Source of the DNA: Bacteroidota bacterium
Lineage (GTDB): Bacteria > Bacteroidota > Bacteroidia > NS11-12g > UBA955
Length of the DNA stretch: 14,199 nucleotides
NCBI GenBank assembly: GCA_018969565.1
Contig: JAGWYC010000025.1
Span: 1 to 14,199, forward strand
Direction of reading: 5' to 3'
Below, piece after piece: positions 7,991 to 14,199 of the stretch. The notes under the pieces are model-generated. The model did no database searches. It had not been told where the DNA came from and was given only the letters and a program-made list of their open reading frames with translations. Positions within the stretch are counted from its first letter, which is position 1, and every line of letters begins with the position of its first letter. The position numbers and the translations under genes were made by a program.

Positions 7991-9280
7991 ATGACCAGAA
8001 AGAAAATTCTCATCATTATTGCATGTATTGCAGCGGCTCTGCTTCTGTTTACATGGATTTTCGGCGGAAAGAAATCCGAATTGCGCGTGAGTACGGAAAA
8101 AGCATCACGACGCACCATTACCGAACTGGTATCGGCCAGCGGTAAAATTCAGCCGGAAACTGAAGTGAAAATCAGTGCCGATGTGAGTGGACAAATCATT
8201 GATTTATATGTGGCCGAAGGTGATTCAGTAGTTCAGGGACAATTACTCCTGCGCATTAACCCGGAGATTTATGTTTCCACGGTTGACCAGTTGCAGGCCA
8301 GTCTTGATAATGCCAGAGCTTCATTGGCCACTACCCAGGCTCAATCAACAAGGGCACAGGCTGCATTGCAACAGGCAGAGAAGATTTTCAAGAGACAGCA
8401 AGGGCTTTATGATCAGAAAGTAATTAGCCAACAGGATTATGAATCAGCCGAGGCTCAGTATCAAATTGCCCGTGCCGATGCAGAAAGTGGGCTCAAGAAT
8501 GTTCAGGCGGCTGCGTTTACGGTGAAGAGTTTCCAGGCTCGTTTGGATGAGGGTCGAAAAAACCTGGGCAGAACAAGTATTTATGCCCCTGTTTCCGGAA
8601 TCATATCGCAACTAAACAGCAAAAAAGGAGAGCGCGTAGTGGGAACTGCTCAAATGGCAGGAACAGAAATCATGCGCATTGCCGATTTATCTACCATGGA
8701 GGTTCAGGTTGATGTAAATGAAAATGATATAATCCGCATACAGAACGGCGACAGTGCACAGGTGAAAATAGATGCCTTCCCTGAAAGTGTATTTCGCGGA
8801 GTGGTTACCGAAATTGCCAATTCAGCAAAATTCAATGCAGCTCAGGTAATGAGCGATCAGGTAACCAACTATACGGTTAAAGTGCGCATTCTTCGTAATT
8901 CGTACAAGCAATTACTGGTACTTAAAGACCATCCGTTCAGGCCCGGGATGACGGCAACGGTTGATATTGAAACCGAAACAGCCAACAATGCGCTTTGTGT
9001 GCCTATTTCGAGTGTTACCACACGAAACCCTGCCTCCGATGAGCAGGATCAATCAACTTCCGGAGAAAAAGGAACTTGGGTATTTAAGTACGACCAAGGC
9101 AAAGCTGTTGCCGTTAAGGTAAAAACAGGTCTTCAGGATACCGAGTACTTTCAAATCACCGAAGGAATTAAAGAAGGAGATGAATTAATCACGGCTCCGG
9201 GATTGCTCATTTCTAAAACACTTCAAGACGGAAATAAAGTAGTCAAAACAGACCGCAGCAAGCTCTTTGAACAAAAGTAA
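7991..9280 (+). CDS. HlyD/MacA-type periplasmic adaptor subunit
   Basis: This is a 429-residue membrane-fusion protein. An N-terminal membrane anchor (residues 6-24, after MTRKK) leaves the rest in the periplasm. In order there are a first lipoyl half-motif (about 55-95, with ISADVSGQIIDLYVAEGDSV), a long coiled-coil hairpin (about 97-190, Ala, Gln and Glu rich), a second lipoyl half (TSIYAPVSGIISQLNSKKGE, about 197-216), a beta-barrel domain (about 230-330, with VDVNENDI and FRPGMTATVDI) and a C-terminal membrane-proximal domain (about 370-425, with VKVKTGLQDTEYFQITEGIK). This layout is closest to MacA-type adaptors, which work with a MacB ABC transporter, but RND partners are possible. No inner-membrane pump follows: the next gene is gpsA, 20 bases downstream. 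Confidence 0.93.
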   Translation: MTRKKILIIIACIAAALLLFTWIFGGKKSELRVSTEKASRRTITELVSASGKIQPETEVKISADVSGQIIDLYVAEGDSVVQGQLLLRINPEIYVSTVDQLQASLDNARASLATTQAQSTRAQAALQQAEKIFKRQQGLYDQKVISQQDYESAEAQYQIARADAESGLKNVQAAAFTVKSFQARLDEGRKNLGRTSIYAPVSGIISQLNSKKGERVVGTAQMAGTEIMRIADLSTMEVQVDVNENDIIRIQNGDSAQVKIDAFPESVFRGVVTEIANSAKFNAAQVMSDQVTNYTVKVRILRNSYKQLLVLKDHPFRPGMTATVDIETETANNALCVPISSVTTRNPASDEQDQSTSGEKGTWVFKYDQGKAVAVKVKTGLQDTEYFQITEGIKEGDELITAPGLLISKTLQDGNKVVKTDRSKLFEQK

Positions 9281-9300
9281 ATCCCTGCATTGACAAGATT

Positions 9301-10296
9301 GTGAAGGAAATCAAGAACATCGCCATACTTGGCGGTGGAAGCTGGGCTACAGCGCTGGTTAAAATACTCAGCGAAAAGAACAACCTGAATATCAGGTGGT
9401 GGATTCGGGATGAAGACACGGCCAGACACATCAACCAATACGGTCGAAATCCAAAATACCTGAGTTCTGTTGGCATTAAATCCTATCAGGTGTACGCGCT
9501 GACTAACCTGGCGGAAGTGCTTGAAAACGCCCAACTGGTCATCTTAGCGATTCCTGGTGCATTTTTACATAAAGCACTGGAAAAAGTCAAGCTTCCGGGT
9601 GATGCTGCTTATCTGTCGGCAATCAAAGGCATGATTCCCGAAACCAGGCAGGTTGTAGCGCGGTATCTGGAAACAACGCATGCCATTCCATCCAATAGCA
9701 TAGCTGTATTGTCCGGGCCTTGCCATGCTGAAGAAGTGGCCCTGGAAAAACTTAGTTACCTGACCATCGCTTCATTGGAACAGGAACCGGCGCGTTCGAT
9801 TGCTGAAATTATAAGCTGCCGCTATATCAGAACTTCAGTCAGCAGTGACCTGTATGGGGCAGAATATGCCGCGGTACTGAAAAACATTTACGCTATTGCT
9901 GCAGGCATTGCGCATGGATTGGGTTATGGCGATAATTATCAGGCTGTACTGGTAGCCTCTGCCATCCGCGAAATGGAGCGATTCCTGGATGCTTTGCATG
10001 AAGCTCATCGCGACGTAAAAGAATCAGCCTATCTAGGCGATTTATTGGTTACCGCTTATTCTCAATTCAGCCGCAACCGAACCTTCGGAACCATGCTGGG
10101 CAAAGGCTACAGTGTGGCCAATGCCCAACTGGAAATGAGCATGGTTGCTGAAGGTTATTATGCTACCGAAAGTGTTTATGCACTCAACCGTGAACTGGGT
10201 GTTCACATGCCCCTCCTAGACGCCGTATATCAAATTATCTACCAAAAAAGTCCTGCCGCCCAAACATGGAATTCATTGAACCATGAGTTGAGTTGA
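9301..10296 (+). CDS. gpsA: NAD(P)-dependent glycerol-3-phosphate dehydrogenase
   Basis: This is a 331-residue cytoplasmic enzyme that reduces dihydroxyacetone phosphate to sn-glycerol 3-phosphate, the backbone for phospholipid synthesis. The start is GTG at 9301; no ATG in this frame gives the complete Rossmann motif. Key segments are the dinucleotide-binding LGGGSWATAL (10-19), ILAIPG (81-86), SAIKGM with Lys109 (106-111), SGPCHAEEVA (138-147), AAVLKNIYAIAAGIAHGLGYGDN (190-212, containing the conserved Lys194), GDLLVTAYSQFSRNRTFG (246-263) and EGYYATES near residues 283-290. All the family's hallmark positions are present and the length is normal. It begins 20 bases after the efflux adaptor and is probably carried on the same transcript, although its role is unrelated. 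Convergent with the peptidase gene. Confidence 0.95.
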   Translation: MKEIKNIAILGGGSWATALVKILSEKNNLNIRWWIRDEDTARHINQYGRNPKYLSSVGIKSYQVYALTNLAEVLENAQLVILAIPGAFLHKALEKVKLPGDAAYLSAIKGMIPETRQVVARYLETTHAIPSNSIAVLSGPCHAEEVALEKLSYLTIASLEQEPARSIAEIISCRYIRTSVSSDLYGAEYAAVLKNIYAIAAGIAHGLGYGDNYQAVLVASAIREMERFLDALHEAHRDVKESAYLGDLLVTAYSQFSRNRTFGTMLGKGYSVANAQLEMSMVAEGYYATESVYALNRELGVHMPLLDAVYQIIYQKSPAAQTWNSLNHELS

Positions 10297-10300
10297 GTTG
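10285..10300 (+). repeat. Short tandem repeat (GAGTT) x3 over the gpsA stop
   Basis: Three head-to-tail copies of GAGTT plus one extra G span the last codons and TGA stop (10294-10296) of gpsA. The unit is 5 bp, so gain or loss of a copy would change the frame and the C-terminal residues. Confidence 0.8.
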
Positions 10301-10357
10301 CCGGGGGCAAGTTGTTGCTTGCGCATCTCGATTGGAGCAGTCACCTTGAAAAACTAA

Positions 10358-12127
10358 TTACTCCTTCAACCCTTCGCCGATAATCCTGTACACCGGGTAC
10401 AAGCGATGTGTCGGCTCGTAATAAGCAGACTTCCTGTAAATCCAATTCAGTTGCGCCTGAGGATCTGCAGCAAAGAGCGGATCGTGGGATTTTCTCAGGG
10501 AAAAGGCCTCAGCCAACGTGCTGTCTTCTTTCAATAATCGCGATGCCACATCTTCAAACACATAGGCACTGTAACCTTCTTTCTGTTGCAGTATTTCATC
10601 AAAGAAATTCCAACTGAAATAGGAATCCGGAGCCCGTGCACTTAAAACACTAAACAGAAACTGCGCATTCCTCGGGGTAACCGCAACCCAGTAGTCACCC
10701 GGATAGACACGCACCGGCATGGTGGTATCACGTGTTTTCACGGAATGGTGCAGAAAATGTCCTTCATAAGGACTGCGCAGCGACTCCCATGACTCTATAT
10801 AGCTCACTTCCGCCCCCAGCACTCGTTCTTCCTGAAATCGCCTGAGTTGCAATCCATTCCATTGAAGACGTTCTATCACCTCATGCCATGCCTGAGGAAT
10901 CACGTAAGCATAGGGCACAGAAGCTGAATCAACAGGGAGATAGTTATTGTAATATGGAACGATTTTACTGAATGGGTGGTTTCTCAAATAGGCCAGTCGG
11001 GTATGACCGGTAACCTCGCTCGGAATGCGCACTGCTTCATAACCGTGAAACAAAATGGAATCTGTGGCTTCCTGATTCAGTTTCCAACGCAAGTGTGCCA
11101 TCGAGCCCGGCTTTGTGTGACCGGTCCGGCTGGCCGGCGTGATCGCCCCCATTTTATTGAATTGAACATCATCAGGAATCAGCTTCATGAATTCCCTCAT
11201 AAAGTCGTAGTTAGCCTTTACCCGCTGCGGAAAAGGCTTAAGCATGTGGGTTTCCACAGTAAAACCAAGACAATGATGCAGCGCTGCAAACCCGGTAGCA
11301 TAACGACCGGTTTCAAAAAAACCAACAATACCACTATCGGGCACCTCACTTCTGGTTTCCACATAAGGGCAAACCTTCCAGCCTGCGTGGTTCAGTGAAG
11401 TATCCAATTTCGGTTTCAATTGACTCAGCCAAAGTCGAAGGGCCGGGTCTAATTTGGCCGGATGGCTGGCGAAATAGGTTAAGGTATATTGATAATCTGC
11501 GCCATTACTGGTGTGATTATCAATGAACAGATCGGGTTCAACTTCTGTAAAAAACCGAATGAAGGCCTGTGCATTTCGGCTGTCGGCCTTGATGAAATCG
11601 CGGTTTAGATCAAGGTTTCGGGCATTTCCCCGGAATCCGTATTCATCCGGCCCATTTTGATTCGCCCGACTGCAACAGCTTCTGTTTCTGACTCCATCCA
11701 CATTATACTGTGCTATTACATAAACCGTGAATGAACGCAGCAAATCATTCCATGCTTCCTGATGCTCCAGAATATCGCGCATCAGCATCATACTGGCGTC
11801 CACGCCTTCAGGCTCACCAGGATGTATCGCGTTATTAATGAGGAGTACCGGTTTCCGGTAAATTGGAGCCTTCGCCCTCGAGGCATTCAGGGTAAAAACG
11901 TTGATATCGAGTCCGCCATCTGATTTTCCAATGGAAAAATAACGGGCCCCAAGTTGCTTGTACCGCTTCAGTTTGGCGTGCCTCGCCGCCAGTTCACGGT
12001 AAAAATCATTCACTTCCGAGTATGTCGCTGTATGGCCTGAATCGCGTTCGAAATGAGTGAGCAGCGACTGGGCCGAAAGCGGAAGTGGAATCAGCAGCCC
12101 CAGCAGGAAGTTCCTGAAATTGCGCAT
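10358..12127 (-). CDS. Secreted M14-family zinc carboxypeptidase
   Basis: This is a 589-residue protein from the ATG at 12127; a TTG one codon upstream is less likely. The signal peptide is MRNFRNFLLGLLIPLPLSAQ, with cleavage predicted after residue 20. The catalytic domain (about 25-315) carries the M14 zinc site: HPGEPEG with His102 and Glu105 as ligands, then DNHTSNGADYQ with His205 as third ligand. NLDLNRDF contains Asn175-Arg176, which match the substrate-carboxylate pair of carboxypeptidase A. VETHMLKP contains Glu292, the expected general base. The active site therefore looks intact. A further segment of about 270 residues follows; I recognise no named domain in it and see no type IX sorting signal, so the enzyme probably stays in the periplasm. 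Its start overlaps the stop of the DUF4293 gene by one base (TGATG), suggesting translational coupling. Confidence 0.93.
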   Translation of the reverse strand: MRNFRNFLLGLLIPLPLSAQSLLTHFERDSGHTATYSEVNDFYRELAARHAKLKRYKQLGARYFSIGKSDGGLDINVFTLNASRAKAPIYRKPVLLINNAIHPGEPEGVDASMMLMRDILEHQEAWNDLLRSFTVYVIAQYNVDGVRNRSCCSRANQNGPDEYGFRGNARNLDLNRDFIKADSRNAQAFIRFFTEVEPDLFIDNHTSNGADYQYTLTYFASHPAKLDPALRLWLSQLKPKLDTSLNHAGWKVCPYVETRSEVPDSGIVGFFETGRYATGFAALHHCLGFTVETHMLKPFPQRVKANYDFMREFMKLIPDDVQFNKMGAITPASRTGHTKPGSMAHLRWKLNQEATDSILFHGYEAVRIPSEVTGHTRLAYLRNHPFSKIVPYYNNYLPVDSASVPYAYVIPQAWHEVIERLQWNGLQLRRFQEERVLGAEVSYIESWESLRSPYEGHFLHHSVKTRDTTMPVRVYPGDYWVAVTPRNAQFLFSVLSARAPDSYFSWNFFDEILQQKEGYSAYVFEDVASRLLKEDSTLAEAFSLRKSHDPLFAADPQAQLNWIYRKSAYYEPTHRLYPVYRIIGEGLKE

Positions 12128-12588
12128 CAACGAAGCCTGTCCATATTACGCACCAGTAACTCATCTTTCCATATTCCCCGCATGGCCAGGGAAATACTGA
12201 CCAGCATCAGCAGCGGAAATAGAAACATGATACCGATTCGACCTTCTACACCGGTTTGCTCCATCAGTTGAGCCGATATGTTTCGATAACGCAGGTAAGC
12301 CATGATAGACGTAAGTACCACCATCGCCATCAAGATCCAGCAGTATAGTAATTGCAGTTTTCTATTTTTAAAAAGGAAGATGATATAGCCTGATAAACCC
12401 ATGATGGCAGCCATTAACAACAGACTAAACACTTCAGTGACCTTCACTTCATTAATGGTACTTGAGGTGAAGGTAAGGGTGGCCGCTTTTGCACCGCTGG
12501 CGGAATAATATGGCCAAGCGCCGAACAAGGCAAGTGCCGACAACAGGGTTACCGCCAAGAGGAATAGCGATTGAATGCGCTGTATCAT
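12127..12588 (-). CDS. DUF4293-family four-helix membrane protein
   Basis: This is a 153-residue inner-membrane protein. Hydrophobic segments at about 8-25, 53-73, 80-99 and 118-136 predict four membrane helices. The opening MIQRIQSLFLL and the ending RGIWKDELLVRNMDRLR match the conserved ends of the DUF4293 family, which is common in Bacteroidota and has no known function. The ATG at 12588 is directly preceded by a good Bacteroidota promoter, which supports this start. The stop codon shares its last base with the ATG of the M14 peptidase, so the two genes form a tight operon with this one first. Nothing in the sequence indicates a catalytic role. Confidence 0.9.
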   Translation of the reverse strand: MIQRIQSLFLLAVTLLSALALFGAWPYYSASGAKAATLTFTSSTINEVKVTEVFSLLLMAAIMGLSGYIIFLFKNRKLQLLYCWILMAMVVLTSIMAYLRYRNISAQLMEQTGVEGRIGIMFLFPLLMLVSISLAMRGIWKDELLVRNMDRLR

Positions 12589-12592
12589 AAGG

Positions 12593-12621
12593 CAAAGATA
12601 ATGGCGGTTTTAATCTGCAAA
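12593..12621 (-). promoter_or_regulatory. Bacteroidota promoter, TTTG-17-TATCTTTG, for DUF4293-M14
   Basis: On the minus strand there is TTTG (12621-12618), a 17-base spacer, then TATCTTTG (12600-12593). Both boxes match the Bacteroidota -33 and -7 consensus, with a spacer slightly shorter than usual. The -7 box ends only 4 bases before the ATG at 12588, so the transcript would start at or beside the start codon. Confidence 0.6.
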
Positions 12622-12629
12622 GGCTTGGA

Positions 12630-12637
12630 TAACTTTG
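12630..12637 (+). promoter_or_regulatory. Candidate -7 box (TAACTTTG) for thiolase-truA
   Basis: TAACTTTG matches TAnnTTTG perfectly and ends 7 bases before the ATG at 12645. The expected -33 region (around 12605-12612) is T-rich (GTTTTAA) but is not a clean TTTG. This box and the divergent DUF4293 promoter share a 56-bp intergenic region. Confidence 0.45.
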
Positions 12638-12644
12638 CAGTCTC

Positions 12645-13844
12645 ATGGAAGATGTATTTGTGATTGATGCGCTTCGCACTCCGGTGGGAAAATTCGGAGG
12701 AAGTCTTGCGGGTGTGCGCCCGGACGATCTGGCGGCTCATATCATCAGCGCGGTGCTGAAACGCAATCCCCAGGTTGATTCACGGCAAATTGACGAAGTA
12801 ATCTTCGGAGCGGCGAATCAAAGCGGGGAAGATAATCGCAACGTGGCCCGTATGGCCTCATTGCTTGCTGGATTACCGGTGGAAATTCCGGGCTATACCG
12901 TAAATCGCCTCTGCGCCTCAGGACTTCAAAGCATCATCAATGCTTACGCCAACATCCGCAGCGGAATTGGCAACCTGTATCTGGCCGGTGGTGTGGAAAG
13001 CATGACCCGCGCCCCGTTTGTCATGGCCAAATCGGAACAAGCCTTCCCACGGAATGTAGATATTTATGACACCACCATAGGATGGCGATTTACCAATCCC
13101 AGACTGGCTGCGATGTACCATCCCTATTCCATGGGTGAAACGGCAGAAAATGTAGCCGAACAATTCCATATCAATCGTGAAGACCAAGACAGGTTCGCCT
13201 TCGAGACGCAATTGAATTGGAAAAATGCGCAGGAAGCGCGGCAATTTGATGCTGAACTTGCACCTGTTCCTATTCCGCAGAAAAAAGGGGATCCTATTTT
13301 CTTTGCTGTAGATGAACACCCGCGTTTAAGCACCCCTGAAACGTTGGCTACACTTAAACCCGCATTCCGTAAAGATGGCAGCGTAACGGCAGGAAATTCT
13401 AGCGGACTAAATGACGGAGCAGCATGTTTGATTCTCGCAGGGGAACATATGCTGAAAGGAATGAACGTCAAGCCTTTAGCCCGAGTAGTTTCCGTTGCTG
13501 CGGCGGGCGTAGATCCGGCGATTATGGGTATTGGTCCGGTACCTGCCGTACAGAAAGCGCTGAAACAAGCCGGGTTAACGGTAGCCGATATAGATGTTTT
13601 TGAATTAAATGAAGCATTCGCTGCTCAGGTATTGGCCAGCATGCGTGCCTTGGAAATTCCCAGAGAAAAAGTGAATCTGCGCGGAGGTTCTATAGCCATA
13701 GGACATCCACTGGGTGCTTCCGGAGCGCGTATTTCCACTACATTACTACACCTTATGCAGCAAAACGGGTATCGCTATGGTGTGGCTACCATGTGTGTTG
13801 GGGTAGGCCAAGGCGTAGCCATTGTGTATGAAAACATGGCATGA
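12645..13844 (+). CDS. Acetyl-CoA acyltransferase (thiolase), PcaF/PaaJ-like
   Basis: This is a 399-residue thiolase-family enzyme, a normal full length, cytoplasmic, cleaving 3-oxoacyl-CoA with CoA to acetyl-CoA and a shortened acyl-CoA (or the reverse). Catalytic residues are all present: nucleophilic Cys90 in NRLCASG, His354 in AIGHPLGASGAR and Cys384 in MCVGVGQG. ESMTRAPFVM and GNSSGLNDGAA are further family signatures. The segments NQSGEDNRNVARMA (58-71) and DTTIGWRF closely resemble beta-ketoadipyl-CoA thiolases (PcaF, PaaJ). However, no ring-cleavage, CoA-transferase or phenylacetate genes lie nearby, so a general fatty-acid thiolase is equally possible. The TGA stop overlaps the truA ATG by four bases (ATGA). 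Confidence 0.93.
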   Translation: MEDVFVIDALRTPVGKFGGSLAGVRPDDLAAHIISAVLKRNPQVDSRQIDEVIFGAANQSGEDNRNVARMASLLAGLPVEIPGYTVNRLCASGLQSIINAYANIRSGIGNLYLAGGVESMTRAPFVMAKSEQAFPRNVDIYDTTIGWRFTNPRLAAMYHPYSMGETAENVAEQFHINREDQDRFAFETQLNWKNAQEARQFDAELAPVPIPQKKGDPIFFAVDEHPRLSTPETLATLKPAFRKDGSVTAGNSSGLNDGAACLILAGEHMLKGMNVKPLARVVSVAAAGVDPAIMGIGPVPAVQKALKQAGLTVADIDVFELNEAFAAQVLASMRALEIPREKVNLRGGSIAIGHPLGASGARISTTLLHLMQQNGYRYGVATMCVGVGQGVAIVYENMA

Positions 13845-14199
13845 GGTTTCGGCTGGACATCAGCTATAAAGGAACCAACTTCTACGGTTGGCAAAAACAA
13901 TCGGATAAGCCCACTGTTCAGGGCACCCTCGAAGAAGTGCTGTCAATCCTGCTCAGACAACCTGTCGCTACTACCGGCTGCGGGCGCACGGATACCGGTG
14001 TGCATGCGCGGTTTTTCCCCCTTCATTTTGAATGCGAAGCGCCAATCCCGAATCATTTTCTATACAGGATCAACAGCCTGCTGCCGCAGGAAATAGCGGT
14101 ACTCAATTTTGAGCCCGTTTCGGAGCATTTTCACGCACGCTTCAATGCCATTTCGCGCACTTATCGATACTACCTTCATTTTGTAAAAGATCCGTTTAA
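13841..14199 (+). CDS. truA: tRNA pseudouridine(38-40) synthase TruA, 3' end missing
   Basis: This is an open frame from the ATG at 13841 to the window end, with 119 complete codons plus two bases. The last TAA-like bases are out of frame. TruA converts uridines 38, 39 and 40 in the tRNA anticodon stem-loop to pseudouridine. The N-terminal half is clear: ISYKGTNFYGWQKQ (7-20), TVQGTLEEVL (25-34), then GCGRTDTGVHAR (47-58) with catalytic Asp51, and further on HARFNAISRTYRYYLH, which carries the conserved Arg and Tyr near the active site. The family is usually about 250 residues, so roughly half is missing beyond the edge. Its ATG overlaps the thiolase stop (ATGA), indicating translational coupling to a gene with an unrelated metabolic role. 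Confidence 0.96.
   Translation, partial: MRFRLDISYKGTNFYGWQKQSDKPTVQGTLEEVLSILLRQPVATTGCGRTDTGVHARFFPLHFECEAPIPNHFLYRINSLLPQEIAVLNFEPVSEHFHARFNAISRTYRYYLHFVKDPF

Noticed and set aside
10307..10322. Hairpin GCAAG-TTGTTG-CTTGC between the convergent gpsA and M14 genes, as a terminator
   Set aside because: The stem is only 5 bp and no T-run follows on either strand, so it is not a convincing intrinsic terminator.
10976..11398. Plus-strand open frame of 140 codons within the M14 peptidase
   Set aside because: Antisense to a peptidase with a complete active site; no recognisable protein features.
14197..14199. TAA at the window end as a truA stop codon
   Set aside because: Those bases are out of frame: the truA frame reads TTT at 14195-14197 and then two unfinished bases, so the gene continues past the edge.

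Overview
The window looks like a stretch of ordinary chromosome from a member of the Bacteroidota, probably a Chitinophagales-, Saprospirales- or Sphingobacteriales-type organism. Four things point there: a large secreted PKD-repeat protein of the kind exported by the type IX secretion system, a DUF4293 membrane protein, start codons without Shine-Dalgarno sequences, and several perfect TAnnTTTG (-7) promoter boxes. No tRNA, rRNA, CRISPR array, insertion sequence or phage gene is visible. Coding density is very high and no gene-free stretch reaches 300 bases.

Layout. Positions 1-3807 (minus) are one uninterrupted reading frame of 1269 codons that runs off the left edge. It has a signal peptide, 13 PKD-like units and then a FnIII-like segment. 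It is divergent from a small lipoprotein with TPR-like helices (3882-4601, plus). A minus-strand pair follows: a CNT-type nucleoside transporter and a PduO-type cobalamin adenosyltransferase. Facing away from this pair is a plus-strand cluster made of a TolC-type outer-membrane channel, a HlyD/MacA-type periplasmic adaptor and gpsA. No inner-membrane pump is present in the cluster. Converging on gpsA is a minus-strand pair, DUF4293 followed by a secreted M14 zinc carboxypeptidase, joined by a one-base stop/start overlap. A 56-bp divergent promoter region then leads to a PcaF/PaaJ-like thiolase whose stop overlaps the start of truA, which runs off the right edge.

How the genes work together. 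TolC and the adaptor should form two parts of a tripartite export channel. The other pairings (transporter with adenosyltransferase, DUF4293 with peptidase, thiolase with truA) look like transcriptional partnerships of housekeeping genes and not a shared pathway.

The most notable observations are two. First, the giant PKD protein has a very regular cysteine ladder: 13 cysteine pairs with a near-constant 25-28 residue gap from one pair to the next. Second, TAnnTTTG boxes lie only 4-7 bp from several start codons, which suggests leaderless or nearly leaderless transcripts. I did not find a convincing new multigene system.
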